Notes: a model not told the origin generated them from the letters alone. A DNA stretch of 64,000 nucleotides from DASRIA01 sp963768885 (GCA_963768885.1 CAVYJN010000008.1:62001-126000); one strand, 5' to 3'; counted from the stretch's first letter, positions 42,748 to 51,716 are shown. A program made the numbers and translations.

Positions 42748-43578
42748 ATGTCACTGACGGTGGGAACCGCGCCGTTCGGCCACCGCCCCGGCGGCACCTT
42801 CAACTTCGAGGTCCCACGCATCAAGGGCCTGATCTATTTCGAGGACTCGCCGCGGCGGATCAGGGCGAAGCTGGCCGGCGAGACCGTCGTCGACAGCCGC
42901 CACGCGAAGCTGCTGCACGAGCACCGGCACCTGCCGATCTACTACTTCCCGCGCGAGGAGGTCCGCATGGACCTCCTGGTCCCGAGCGACAGGCACACCA
43001 CCTGCCCTTACAAGGGCGTCGCCTCGTACTGGTCCGTGCACGCCGGCGGCAGCGTCGCCGAGGACGCGGTATGGGGCTATCCCGAGCCGATCGCCGAAGC
43101 GCCGCCGCTGTCCGGATACCTCGCGTTCTACTGGGGCAAGATGGACGAGTGGTTCGAGGAGGACGAGCCCGCGATCGTCCACGCGCGTGACCCCTACCAC
43201 CGCGTCGACATCCTCGACACCTCGCGCCACGTGCGGATCGGCGTGGACGGCGAGACCCTTGCCGATACCACACGCGCGCGCGTCCTTTACGAGACCAGCC
43301 TGCCGCCGCGCTGGTACATCCCGCGCGAGGACGTGCGAATGGACCTGCTCGCCACAAGCGACACGCGCACCGGCTGTGCCTACAAGGGCTTCGCGACGTA
43401 CTGGTCGCTCGGCGCGGAGGACGACCTGGTGTGGTCGTATCCCGATCCCCGCCACGAGGCCGAGCGGATCAAGGACTACCTCGCGTTCTTCGACGAGCGC
43501 GTCGACGTCGAGATCGACGGCGAGCTGCAGGAGCGGCCCGTGACGCAGTGGTCACGGTCGCGCGTTCCTCACTCGTGA
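42748..43578 (+). CDS. Protein with two DUF427 domains
   Basis: 276 residues, two tandem DUF427 units. Unit 1 has YYFPREEVRMDLLVPS and CPYKGVASYWSV; unit 2 has WYIPREDVRMDLLATS and CAYKGFATYWSL, so the conserved P-R-E-[DE]-V-R-M-D-L-L and C-x-Y-K-G occur twice. The domain is a small beta barrel of unknown biochemical role, common in actinobacteria. Its TGA overlaps the GTG of the ABC ATPase (GTGA), which implies co-translation with an exporter. TAGCGT ends 8 nt before the ATG. Confidence 0.85.
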   Translation: MSLTVGTAPFGHRPGGTFNFEVPRIKGLIYFEDSPRRIRAKLAGETVVDSRHAKLLHEHRHLPIYYFPREEVRMDLLVPSDRHTTCPYKGVASYWSVHAGGSVAEDAVWGYPEPIAEAPPLSGYLAFYWGKMDEWFEEDEPAIVHARDPYHRVDILDTSRHVRIGVDGETLADTTRARVLYETSLPPRWYIPREDVRMDLLATSDTRTGCAYKGFATYWSLGAEDDLVWSYPDPRHEAERIKDYLAFFDERVDVEIDGELQERPVTQWSRSRVPHS

Positions 43579-44318
43579 GCGCAGCCGGCATCTCTACGGA
43601 CAGCGCGGTAGAGGTGGACCGGCTGCGGGTGGTGCGCGGCGGCCGCGTGGTGATCCCGGGCCTCTCCCTCGAGCTGCCGCGCGGGCGCATCACCGGCCTC
43701 CTGGGCCCGAGCGGCTGCGGCAAGACGACCTTGATGCGCAGCATCGTCGGCGTGCAGGTCGTGGCGGCCGGCGCGGTGCGGGTGCTGGGCGAGCCGGCCG
43801 GCACCCCGGCGCTGCGCCCGCGGGTCGGTTACGTCACGCAGGCGCCCTCGGTGTACGGCGACCTGACCGTGAGCGAGAACCTGCGCTATTTCGCGCGCGT
43901 GCTGGGCGCGTCGCGCGAGCGCGTGGCGGAGGTGCTCGCCACGGTGGGGCTGACCGAGTTCGGCGCTGACATGGTGGATCGCCTGTCGGGCGGCCAGCGG
44001 GCGCGTGCGTCGCTGGCGACCGCGCTGCTCGGGGATCCGGAGCTGCTCGTGCTGGACGAGCCCACGGTCGGCCTCGACCCCGTGCTGCGCGACGAGCTGT
44101 GGTCGGCCTTCCGCGGGCTCGCCGACGCAGGCGTGACGCTGCTCGTCTCGAGCCACGTGATGGACGAGGCCGAGCGCTGCGACTCGCTGCTGCTGATGCG
44201 CGAGGGCCGGATCGTGGCCTCCGGCTCTCCCTCGGAGCTGAAGGCGGCGACGGGCGCGACGGACGTGGGCGCGGCCTTCCTGCGAATCATCCGCTCGGAG
44301 GAGGAGGCGGCGCGATGA
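43575..44318 (+). CDS. ABC transporter ATPase, DrrA/antibiotic-export type
   Basis: 247 residues. Walker A is GPSGCGKTT (about 45), Q-loop VTQAPSVYGDLT, signature LSGGQRARASLATAL, Walker B LLVLDEPTVGLDP and switch His in SSHVMDEAERC. The short CcmA/DrrA-like form pairs with the DrrB-like permease that follows. GTG 43575 is chosen for its 4-nt overlap with the DUF427 stop; an upstream GTG at 43548 would overlap more. It powers efflux of a lipid or drug. Confidence 0.9.
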   Translation: MSAAGISTDSAVEVDRLRVVRGGRVVIPGLSLELPRGRITGLLGPSGCGKTTLMRSIVGVQVVAAGAVRVLGEPAGTPALRPRVGYVTQAPSVYGDLTVSENLRYFARVLGASRERVAEVLATVGLTEFGADMVDRLSGGQRARASLATALLGDPELLVLDEPTVGLDPVLRDELWSAFRGLADAGVTLLVSSHVMDEAERCDSLLLMREGRIVASGSPSELKAATGATDVGAAFLRIIRSEEEAAR

Positions 44319-45052
44319 ACCCGACGATCGCGGTCGCGACCGCCGGGCGAGTGCTGTGGCAGCTGCGGCGCGACCCGCGCACGATCGCCCTGCTGCTCGC
44401 CGTCCCGTGCCTGCTCCTCGTGCTCGCGCGGTACATGTTCGACGGGCAGGAGCAGACGTTCGCGCGCGTGGGCGTGCCGCTGCTCGGCATCTTCCCCTTC
44501 TCGACGATGTTCATCGTCACCAGCATCACGATGCTGCGCGAGCGCACGACCGGCACGCTCGAGCGCCTGATGACGATGCCGCTGGCGAAGCTCGACATCC
44601 TGGTGGGCTACGCGATCGCGTTCGGCGCGGTGGCCGCCGTGCAGGCGGTCCTCGCGGCGGCGCTCGGGTTCGGCCTGCTCGGCCTCGACTCCGGTCACTC
44701 GGCGGTGCTCGTGGCGGCCGTCGCGGTCGCGAACGGCCTGCTCGGGATGGCGCTTGGGCTGTTCTCGAGCGCGTTCGCGACGACCGAGTTCCAGGCGGTG
44801 CAGTTCATGCCGGCGTTCGTGCTTCCCCAGATCCTGCTGTGCGGCCTGCTGGTGGAGCGCTCGCGGATGGCGTCGTGGCTGGAGACGATCTCCGACGCGA
44901 TGCCGCTCACCTACGCCTACGACGCGCTCGCGCACGTGACGCGCGCGGGCCCGCTCGGAAGCGAGTTCATCCGCGATGTCGCCGTGATCGCGGGGTTCAT
45001 GGTCACGTCGCTCGTGCTGGGGGCGCTGACACTGCGCCGCCGCACGGCCTGA
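44315..45052 (+). CDS. ABC-2 type permease (DrrB-like)
   Basis: 245 residues with six predicted helices, for example TIALLLAVPCLLLVLARYM, AFGAVAAVQAVLAAALGFGL and GFMVTSLVLGALTL. The conserved region RERTTGTLERLMTMPLAK is the ABC-2 elbow that contacts the ATPase. The ATG overlaps the ATPase TGA (ATGA). Together they form a complete half-size exporter. The stop lies inside a 7-bp hairpin GCCGCCG/CGGCGGC (45036-45062) that borders the convergent GMC gene. Confidence 0.9.
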   Translation: MNPTIAVATAGRVLWQLRRDPRTIALLLAVPCLLLVLARYMFDGQEQTFARVGVPLLGIFPFSTMFIVTSITMLRERTTGTLERLMTMPLAKLDILVGYAIAFGAVAAVQAVLAAALGFGLLGLDSGHSAVLVAAVAVANGLLGMALGLFSSAFATTEFQAVQFMPAFVLPQILLCGLLVERSRMASWLETISDAMPLTYAYDALAHVTRAGPLGSEFIRDVAVIAGFMVTSLVLGALTLRRRTA

Positions 45053-45061
45053 CGCCGGCGG

Positions 45062-46780
45062 CTAGGCGTAGCTGCGGACCTTCGCGTCGATCTCGTCGTC
45101 AGAGCGGCGGCGCACCGGAGTCGTGTGCGGCCCGAGCGTGACACCCGGCATGCCGGGCGCGAAACCGGCCGGCTTCGCCGGCAGGCCGTAGTCGGCCGCG
45201 CGATCGATCAGCTGCGCAACCGCGCGCTCGGACACGGCCGAGATCGTGAGCGAGGGGTTCACTCCCAGCGACGTCGGGATCGCGGAGGAGTCGATGCAGA
45301 ACAGGCCCTCGTTGTCGAACACCTCGTTGCGGTGGTCCACGACGCCGTAGTCCTTGGAGGCGGCCATGCGACATCCGCCGAGCGGGTGCGCCGCGAACAC
45401 GTGCCGCATGCTGAGCTTCATGAACCGGCCGAGCCCGGAGCGCTGCGCCACGTCGCGGATCGCCGCGTCGGCGGCCTCGCGCACCTGCGCCGACTGGTCG
45501 GATAGCTCGTAGGTGAAGGTCCCGACGCCGACCGGCCCCGCGTTCGGGCGCACGTGGCTGCCGCTCGGCGGGGGCGCGATGAACTCGCCGTCGTGGGTGT
45601 CCTCGACCATCGCGAGGATCTCCACGTGGTTGCTGAAGGTCGACAGCGCCTGCTTCTTCTGCTGCCCCCAGAACGAGGGCTCGCCGGCCGGGTCGCGCCC
45701 GTCGTCGTAGAGGGTGTGGGCGAGCGGTGACAGGTAGATCTCCTGCAGCGTGAACCGCTTGCCGTCGTTCGCGTTCCCCGGCTTCCCGGCCCAGAAGTCG
45801 TAGGTCATCGTCGTGATGTGGTTCCCCTTGTAGAACTGGCCGTAGCCCGGCAGCCCGAGCACGTCGCGCACCTTCTGCTCGTCGTACTCGATCGCCGCCA
45901 TGTGGTCGCCGTTGACGCCGAGGTGCTTGCCGACGTGCCCGGACACGCTCGGCAGCGTCGCGCGCGAGCGCATCAGCAGCGGCGACGTGCCCATCGCGCC
46001 GGCGGCGAGGATCAGGACCTTGCACTCCACCTGGAACGTGCGGCCGGTCGGCGCGCGCGTCGGGTCCGCGCTGTCGTTGTCGATCTCCGAGACGGTCACG
46101 AGGTAGCGGTACGGGCGCGACGCGCTCGGCGCGATCAGCTCCACCTGGGAGCTCGGCCGCACCTGCACCCCGAGCGCCTCGGCGGAGGCGAGGTAGTTCG
46201 TGATGACCGAGTTCTTCGCCGCGTAGATGCAGCCGGTGTGGCACCACTTCGCCTGGATGCAGCGGTCGAGGTCGATCGCGAGCGGCACGCGGTCGCACGT
46301 GTAGCCCGCGTTGTCGAGCGTCTTCGCCCACAGGCCGCCGGACTTGGCCACCTGCTTCCAGGTCGGCCGCTGCACGCGCAGCGCCGCCTCCACGCGCGCG
46401 TAGTACGGATCGAGCGCCGGGCGGCTGATCTCGTCCGGCCACATGCGCCGCGCGGGGCCGTCGTCGGGCCTGCGGTCGCGCCGCTCGAAGGTCTCGCTCG
46501 GGGACCTCAGCGAGGCGGCGAGGTAGAGGTTGGAGCCGCCCCCGACGCCGTCGCCGACCACGACCTGCGCGCCCTGCCCCTGGACCAGCCCGTAGACCTT
46601 GGAGAGGTGCTCGATGTCGGTCGACTGCCGAAAGTCGGTGTGCTTGTGCCGGCGGCCGCGCTCGAGCACGAGCACGCTCGGCGACTCGCCCGCCGCGCGG
46701 TAGAGCTCCGCGAGGCGGTAGGCGGAGATCGACCCGCCGAACCCGGACCCGACGATGCAGACGTCGACGCGCTCGGCCAT
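45062..46780 (-). CDS. GMC-family FAD oxidoreductase (cholesterol-oxidase-like)
   Basis: 572 residues. The FAD fold begins VDVCIVGSGFGGSISAYRLAE, followed by VVGDGVGGGSNLY, the GMC signature region. The C-terminus has AAHPLGGCRMA and NPSLTISAVSERAVAQL, with a His and Asn placed as the catalytic pair of GMC oxidases. It oxidises an alcohol or sterol-like substrate. It has no signal of its own but is translated 2 nt behind a twin-arginine-signal protein, so it could be exported as a passenger of a complex; that is inference. Start ATG 46780. Confidence 0.87.
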   Translation of the reverse strand: MAERVDVCIVGSGFGGSISAYRLAELYRAAGESPSVLVLERGRRHKHTDFRQSTDIEHLSKVYGLVQGQGAQVVVGDGVGGGSNLYLAASLRSPSETFERRDRRPDDGPARRMWPDEISRPALDPYYARVEAALRVQRPTWKQVAKSGGLWAKTLDNAGYTCDRVPLAIDLDRCIQAKWCHTGCIYAAKNSVITNYLASAEALGVQVRPSSQVELIAPSASRPYRYLVTVSEIDNDSADPTRAPTGRTFQVECKVLILAAGAMGTSPLLMRSRATLPSVSGHVGKHLGVNGDHMAAIEYDEQKVRDVLGLPGYGQFYKGNHITTMTYDFWAGKPGNANDGKRFTLQEIYLSPLAHTLYDDGRDPAGEPSFWGQQKKQALSTFSNHVEILAMVEDTHDGEFIAPPPSGSHVRPNAGPVGVGTFTYELSDQSAQVREAADAAIRDVAQRSGLGRFMKLSMRHVFAAHPLGGCRMAASKDYGVVDHRNEVFDNEGLFCIDSSAIPTSLGVNPSLTISAVSERAVAQLIDRAADYGLPAKPAGFAPGMPGVTLGPHTTPVRRRSDDEIDAKVRSYA

Positions 46781-46782
46781 CC

Positions 46783-47430
46783 CTACGGAAGGCTCCCGGC
46801 GGAGGTGCGCTCGCGCGAGAGCTTGCGCCCGTAGGAGTACTCGGCGTAGCCGTTCGGGGCGATGCCCGGGTGGCCCATGACCTGGTATCCGCAGGCGCCG
46901 TCGATCGCCGCGTTCGGCTGCGTCGCCTCCGCGAGGAACGCCGCGAACGGCACCGCGGCCGCCGCCTCCCAAACGGTGACGCCCGGGTTCGACGCCGCTA
47001 GGCCCTCCTTCAGCACCTCGACGCGCTTCGCGAAGGACAGGTCGACGAACTGCCCGAGCCGCGGCAGCGAGCGGGCCTCGACCTCGGCCAGGAATGCGGC
47101 CTCGAGCGCGTCGAAGCCGATCAGCGGATGGTGGTACAGCGCGAGCGCGTCGGCCTCGACCGCGCCCGGCTCGCCGTGCACGCCGGCGATCGCCTTGGGA
47201 TGGATCTCGTTGCCGAGGTCCGTGGTCGCCGCGCGGCGGCCCGGGATGAAGGTGTCGGCGACCGCCTGCAGCGTCGCGTCGGCGAGGTTCACGGCCGCCT
47301 CCGAGGGCGCGACCGTCGAGAGGATCCGGTCGGCGCCCGGGAGCGCGCCCAGCACCAGGCCCCCGAGGCCCAGCACCGTCGCGCGCCCCAGCACCTGACG
47401 GCGGGAAAGCAATGCTTCGAACTCGTTCAC
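46783..47430 (-). CDS. Tat-signal protein (DUF5987 / gluconate-dehydrogenase-subunit-3-like)
   Basis: 215 residues. A twin-arginine signal SRRQVLGRATVLGLGGLVLG lies at the N-terminus, then a helical domain with VADTFIPGR, as in the small gamma subunit of gluconate 2-dehydrogenase. Its position directly ahead of the GMC oxidoreductase suggests a two-subunit oxidase, with this protein carrying the export signal. No cytochrome subunit is in the window. The GTG start at 47430 follows GGGGAGGG. The operon's promoter may share a palindromic box with the divergent secreted-protein gene. Confidence 0.8.
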   Translation of the reverse strand: MNEFEALLSRRQVLGRATVLGLGGLVLGALPGADRILSTVAPSEAAVNLADATLQAVADTFIPGRRAATTDLGNEIHPKAIAGVHGEPGAVEADALALYHHPLIGFDALEAAFLAEVEARSLPRLGQFVDLSFAKRVEVLKEGLAASNPGVTVWEAAAAVPFAAFLAEATQPNAAIDGACGYQVMGHPGIAPNGYAEYSYGRKLSRERTSAGSLP

Positions 47431-47482
47431 GCCCCTGCGACCCTCCCCGGCTCCGACGCTGCCTTTCGGCCGGCCTTTCGGC

Positions 47483-47532
47483 GTTTCTTCCGACGCCTGG
47501 CGGGTAATACCCCGAAACGAGCGGTGCTGAAC
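47483..47532. promoter_or_regulatory. Overlapping divergent stress-type promoters
   Basis: Plus strand: GTTT (47483-47486), 15 nt, GGGTAA (47502-47507). Minus strand: GTTC (47532-47529), 16 nt, GGGTAT (47512-47507). The two -10 boxes meet in the palindrome GGGTA-A-TACCC (47502-47512). Both start codons are about 75 nt away. They match SigB/SigF-group promoters of actinobacteria; the sigma factor is not in the window. Confidence 0.5.
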
Positions 47533-47582
47533 ATTTGTTCATCAGCTCCGCCCGACCAGCGTCGATCTCCAGGGGAGGACCC

Positions 47583-48176
47583 GTGCACCGCACGCTTGCC
47601 GTCACCGCCGTCATCACCGCCTCGCTGCTCTGTCTGGCCGCTCCGGCCCTCGCCGCGCCGATCGCCCCCTACGACGGGGAGAACCCGTTCCGGTGCAAGA
47701 CCCAGGACACCGGCCTGGGCGTGGCCTTCCCCGATCCGGGCGCGGACCCGTTCTGCGTGAGGTACGACAAGACGCAGCAGAACGTCTCCGACCTCGGCAT
47801 CGTCGACTTCCTGCTGCTCGAGCCGGCGCGCGTCGCGGCCGCGGTCCCGAAGTGCTTCTACCACCAGAGCGATCACTGGACGGGCTCCGTGGTCCAGGGA
47901 GCCGGGCCCGAGCTGTGGAACTGGGAGGGCCGCTACTTCTTCGACAAGGCGCGCGGCATCGGCGGCGTGTTCATCGCGAACGCGCGCGTCGGCGGGGTGC
48001 CGCTGGACCCGCGCACGCTGCCGGGCTTCCCGCCCGAGTACCAGGCGTACTTCGGTCCCGGCGGGGGCGGCGTCTACACGGACACCGTCGCGGCCGAGCC
48101 GACCTGCGCGGCCAAGGTCGACACGCCCGAGGAGGCGAAGAAGGTCTACAGGCCGGACTGGCGCTACCCGCAGTAG
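47583..48176 (+). CDS. Secreted protein of unknown function
   Basis: 197 residues. A clear Sec signal (LAVTAVITASLLCLAAPALA, then API) follows GTG 47583, which has GGGGAGGA 4-5 nt upstream. The mature part contains five Cys residues (FRCKT, PFCVRY, PKCFYHQ, PTCAAK), aromatic-rich segments (CFYHQSDHWTG, WNWEGRYFFDK) and a Gly-rich loop. I do not recognise a family. The stress-type promoter and the divergent exported oxidase suggest an envelope role. Clean reading frame throughout. Confidence 0.75.
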   Translation: MHRTLAVTAVITASLLCLAAPALAAPIAPYDGENPFRCKTQDTGLGVAFPDPGADPFCVRYDKTQQNVSDLGIVDFLLLEPARVAAAVPKCFYHQSDHWTGSVVQGAGPELWNWEGRYFFDKARGIGGVFIANARVGGVPLDPRTLPGFPPEYQAYFGPGGGGVYTDTVAAEPTCAAKVDTPEEAKKVYRPDWRYPQ

Positions 48177-48205
48177 GACGCCGCCGGCCGGGCGCTGTCG
48201 CGACG

Positions 48206-48254
48206 GAACTTCCGCAATCCGCGTCCACCCCTCGGACGCGGATTGCCAAAGTTC
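48206..48254. terminator. Long bidirectional hairpin between convergent genes
   Basis: CAATCCGCGTCC (48215-48226) pairs perfectly with GGACGCGGATTG (48234-48245) around ACCCCTC; a 3x3 internal loop then leads to a second perfect pair GAACTT/AAGTTC (48206-48211, 48249-48254). It sits between converging genes ending at 48176 and 48315. Confidence 0.72.
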
Positions 48255-48314
48255 GGGTGGTCTGACGACGGTCGCGCTCGACGAGCGCGAGCTGATCAGA
48301 GCCGGACGGACTCC

Positions 48315-48968
48315 CTAGTCGGGCGGCGGGATCGGCTCCGCGGCGCCGGCGCCCGCCGTTGCCAGCCGCCCTCCGCGCACGAACAGCACCACGCTGATCG
48401 CGGCGATCCAGAGCAGCCCCGCGAGCAAGGCGAAGAAGCCGGCCGGCGTGACCGACAACACGCCCAGCACGAGCGCCACCCATCCCGGCCAGGTCGGGGC
48501 CATCGCACCGCGCACGATCGCGAGCGCGCTGGCCAGCAGGAACACCGAGAGGCCGATCGCGAGCGGGAAGTAGAAGTCCGACTGCAGGGCGGAGAAGGTC
48601 TGCGTGACCTGCGGCGCGACGTCGCCGACGGTCTCGGCGGCCATGAAGTTGAAGGCGATCAGCATCGACCATCCCACGGTCATCAGGATCAACCCGGCGA
48701 ACGCGGTGTTGGCCAAGCGTGCCGGAACCCCCTCGCCCGCTGCGAGCGTGGCCCGCCAAACCCCCGCGAACCAGAGCAGTGCGACGGCCGAGTACGCGGC
48801 GATGATGGAGGCCGCGATCGCCCTCCCGTCGTTGTCCTGCCAGTACTCGAGCACCTTGCCGATGCGGTCGTTCGCGCCGGGCGACTCGCCTCCGACGATC
48901 ACGGCGACGATGACCAGGACGACGAACAACAACCCCGTCAGCGGCGCGAACCGTTCCAGACCACGCAT
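48315..48968 (-). CDS. Integral membrane protein of unknown function
   Basis: 217 residues with about six hydrophobic helices: APLTGLLFVVLVIVAVIVGG, SIIAAYSAVALLWFAGVW, TAFAGLILMTVGWSMLIAF, FPLAIGLSVFLLASALAIV and GWVALVLGVLSVTPAGFFAL among them. A short acidic loop ESPGANDRIGKVLEYW lies between helices 1 and 2. No enzymatic or transporter motif is seen. The ATG at 48968 follows GGGAGG by 5 nt. Confidence 0.75.
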   Translation of the reverse strand: MRGLERFAPLTGLLFVVLVIVAVIVGGESPGANDRIGKVLEYWQDNDGRAIAASIIAAYSAVALLWFAGVWRATLAAGEGVPARLANTAFAGLILMTVGWSMLIAFNFMAAETVGDVAPQVTQTFSALQSDFYFPLAIGLSVFLLASALAIVRGAMAPTWPGWVALVLGVLSVTPAGFFALLAGLLWIAAISVVLFVRGGRLATAGAGAAEPIPPPD

Positions 48969-49057
48969 GTAGACCTCCCAGTCGGCTTGAGGAGCGCGAG
49001 CCTCTCACCGCAGGCGGACGTAACGAAACGGCCGCAGCCTCGCACTACCATGCAGAC

Positions 49058-49720
49058 ATGTCCTTCCTCCTCGGCCGCATCAAGTCCAAGATGATCGACC
49101 CGGAGCGCGCGCTCCCCGGGCGCGACCGGGCGATGCCCGTGCCCGACCGCCACGACGTGCTCGGCAACCCGATCGCCCCGCCGTTTCCCGAGAACCTGGA
49201 GCAGGCGGTGTTCGGGATGGGTTGCTTCTGGGGCGCCGAGCGGCTCTTCTGGCAGGCCGGCGGCGTGTGGACCACGGCGGTCGGCTACGCCGGCGGCTAC
49301 ACGCCCAATCCCACCTACGAGGAGGTGTGCTCCGGCAGCACGGGCCACACCGAGGCGGTGCTGGTCGTGTTCGATCCCGAGCAGACGAGCTACGAGGAGA
49401 TGCTGCGCATCTTCTGGGAGGGCCACGACCCGACCCAGGGCATGCGCCAGGGCAACGACGTCGGCACGCAGTACCGCTCGGCGATCTACTACGCAAACGA
49501 CGAGCAACGCGCCGCCGCGGAGGCCTCGCGGACCAGATACCAGGAGCGGCTGAACGAAGCCGGGCACGGCGAGATCACCACCGAGCTCGCGCCGGCGGGG
49601 CCCTTCTACTACGCCGAGGACTACCACCAGCAGTACCTCGCCAAGAACCCGAACGGCTACTGCGGGCTCGGCGGGACGGGCGTCAGCTGCCCGGTCGGCA
49701 TCGCCGCCGGCGGCGACTAG
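49058..49720 (+). CDS. msrA: Peptide methionine-S-sulfoxide reductase
   Basis: 220 residues. The catalytic motif is GMGCFWGAE (Cys near residue 55), followed by GYAGGYTPNPTYEEVCSG and GHTEAV, all characteristic of MsrA. The C-terminal NPNGYCGLGGTGVSCPVG provides the resolving Cys residues. It repairs oxidised methionine in proteins using thioredoxin. An N-terminal extension of about 45 residues (DPERALPGRDRAMPVPDRH) is longer than in the E. coli enzyme core but common in actinobacteria. TACCAT ends 6 nt before the ATG (leaderless). Its TAG shares the palindrome CTAG with the convergent gene's TAG. Confidence 0.95.
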   Translation: MSFLLGRIKSKMIDPERALPGRDRAMPVPDRHDVLGNPIAPPFPENLEQAVFGMGCFWGAERLFWQAGGVWTTAVGYAGGYTPNPTYEEVCSGSTGHTEAVLVVFDPEQTSYEEMLRIFWEGHDPTQGMRQGNDVGTQYRSAIYYANDEQRAAAEASRTRYQERLNEAGHGEITTELAPAGPFYYAEDYHQQYLAKNPNGYCGLGGTGVSCPVGIAAGGD

Positions 49721-51630
49721 CGCGACTCGCGGGGCAGCACGATGAACGAGGCGAGCTTCGTCGGCGAGACCTGGCCGGCCGCGTCCGTCGCCGTCACCGT
49801 GACCCGGTAGCGGCCCGTCGCCAGGCGCCGCGTGCCGATGCGGGCCATGAAGATGCGCTCGTTCGCACCCGGCGCGCCCTGCATCGTCAGCACCCCCGCC
49901 GGCAGCTGCCGCATGCACTTGGCCCCGCGCGCCTTCTTCGCGGGCTTGACGCAGCGACCCGCCTTGACCTGCCCCTTCGTCATGCGCTCGAGCACGAGCC
50001 GCACGGTCGCGGGCTCCGACAGCTCGAACTGGAAGGTCGTGGCCCGTCCGCGCACGAAGTCCTTCGGCGCGAAGCGCACCTGCCTCAGCCAGGGCGGGAG
50101 GTCCACGAACGCCGGCGCGACGGGCGCGGGGGCCGCGGTGGCGGTGAACTCGAGCGCGACCCCGGCCGATGCCGCGTCCAGCAGCGCGCGCACGACGGTA
50201 TGGCCGGGCAGCGCGGACCCGATCGCGGACTGGGCCGCGCCGCCGCCCGCCGAGTCCGTCGCGCCGAGCGTGCCCGGTCCCTCGACCTTCTCGAATCCGA
50301 ACGGCAGAGGGCCGAGCAGCGCCACCTCGGCGACGTCCTGGCCCGCGCTGTTGCGCTGGATGTCGGCGCTCAGGCGAACGCTGCCGGGCGCGGGAGCGTC
50401 GGAGGGGATCGCGGCGGCGGACAGGACGAGCCACGGTGCCGTGACGATCGCGGCCCCGGCCGTGACCGCGCACCCCGGAGCGTTGGCCCCGCCGCTGCAC
50501 CCCCACCAGTTGTTGGCCGCGACGACGTGGCTGCCGTCGCTCTGGTCCCCCGCCAGGATCGCGGGCACGCCCTCGGGGACCACGCCGGCGAACCGGTTCG
50601 CCACGACGACGAGGTCCGTTCCCAGCGCGTCCGCGTCGATCGCGAGCGCGGCGCTGCCCGTCACGGCGGCGTCGCCGAAGTCGACCATCTGGTTGCGAAT
50701 GACCGTGACGTCGCGGTTGGCCGGCAGGCCGGCGCTCGCGCCGACGGCGATGCCCCGGACGGTCCCCGAGATCGTGTTCGCGTCGATGCGCAGGCCGTCC
50801 GCGCCCGACACCGCGATGCCGGTCTCCGTTCCCAGCAGGACGTTGCCGCGCACGCTCGACTCGGCCGCGAGCCCGGCCAACTCCATCCCCGCGGCGGCGG
50901 CGCCCAGGCCGACGATCGTGTTGTCGAGGACCGCGACACTCTCCTTGCGGTCGGCCCCCTCGAGCACGATCGCGTCGTCGGCGCCCTCGAAGCGGTTCTG
51001 CCGAACGGCGAGGTCCGAGAGCGGCGTGTCGGCCAACACCCCGTAGGAGCCGTCGCCCGCCGCGTCCTGCAGGAAGAGGTTGCGGGAGACGAGGTGGTGG
51101 TCACCCGCCAGCTTGACCCCGGGACTGTGATCGACGATCACGTTGTCGCGCACCTCCCCCCGGCTCGTCGTCAGCTCGACGGCCGCAAAGGACTCCTCCG
51201 GCGCGGTCGCGGCGCCCGCGAACCAGAGCCCGGCGACACGGACGCCCGTGGCGTCCACGGTGATTGCCGCGGGAGCGCCGTCCGGAGCGTCCACGACCGC
51301 CTCCGCGGAGAGGTCGCCGCCGCGGCGCTGGGCGCCCGGCACGTCCTCGCGCGGCCCCACGAGGCGCAGGTCCTTGGTCGCGATCCGCACGGCCTCGGCG
51401 TACGGGTCGGCGCCGGCCAGCACGCGCACCGTGTCGCCGCTCGCCGCGGCGTCGACGCCGCCCTGGATCGTGTCGCAGGGGTTCGCCGCGTCGCCGCATC
51501 CGGCGGCGTCGGGTGTGGCGTCGTCGCCGTCGACGACGATCGTCGCCCCGTGGGCGAGCGCCGGCGACATGCACGCGCACGACATCAGTGCGGCGACCGC
51601 CGCGCAGATCTTTCCCCTTGCCATGGCCAT
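49717..51630 (-). CDS. Secreted right-handed beta-helix protein
   Basis: 637 residues. Signal CAAVAALMSCACMSPALAHG; then a parallel beta-helix (about 30-410) with short repeating turns such as GEVRDNVIVDHSPGVKL, LAVRQNRFEGADDAIVL and LRIDANTISGTVRGIAV, as in polysaccharide lyases and NosD-type proteins. A beta-sandwich (about 420-530) and a C-terminal domain with ATGRYRVTVTATDAAG-type Ig strands (shown in part) follow. Catalytic residues cannot be assigned; polysaccharide binding or cleavage at the cell surface is likely. ATG 51630 or, better spaced from AGGG, ATG 51624. Confidence 0.8.
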   Translation of the reverse strand: MAMARGKICAAVAALMSCACMSPALAHGATIVVDGDDATPDAAGCGDAANPCDTIQGGVDAAASGDTVRVLAGADPYAEAVRIATKDLRLVGPREDVPGAQRRGGDLSAEAVVDAPDGAPAAITVDATGVRVAGLWFAGAATAPEESFAAVELTTSRGEVRDNVIVDHSPGVKLAGDHHLVSRNLFLQDAAGDGSYGVLADTPLSDLAVRQNRFEGADDAIVLEGADRKESVAVLDNTIVGLGAAAAGMELAGLAAESSVRGNVLLGTETGIAVSGADGLRIDANTISGTVRGIAVGASAGLPANRDVTVIRNQMVDFGDAAVTGSAALAIDADALGTDLVVVANRFAGVVPEGVPAILAGDQSDGSHVVAANNWWGCSGGANAPGCAVTAGAAIVTAPWLVLSAAAIPSDAPAPGSVRLSADIQRNSAGQDVAEVALLGPLPFGFEKVEGPGTLGATDSAGGGAAQSAIGSALPGHTVVRALLDAASAGVALEFTATAAPAPVAPAFVDLPPWLRQVRFAPKDFVRGRATTFQFELSEPATVRLVLERMTKGQVKAGRCVKPAKKARGAKCMRQLPAGVLTMQGAPGANERIFMARIGTRRLATGRYRVTVTATDAAGQVSPTKLASFIVLPRESR

Positions 51631-51716
51631 CCCTGGCCCCGGTGATTACTCCAGCGGGCCTCAACCCACCATAGGGGAGGTCCGGCGGGGCCGGCAACCG
51701 CGGTGCGCCCGGGCGA

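Noticed and set aside
45062..47617. An 851-residue fused oxidoreductase on the minus strand
   Set aside because: Only the part from ATG 46780 matches the GMC family; the upstream portion is antiphase to the clear Tat-signal gene.
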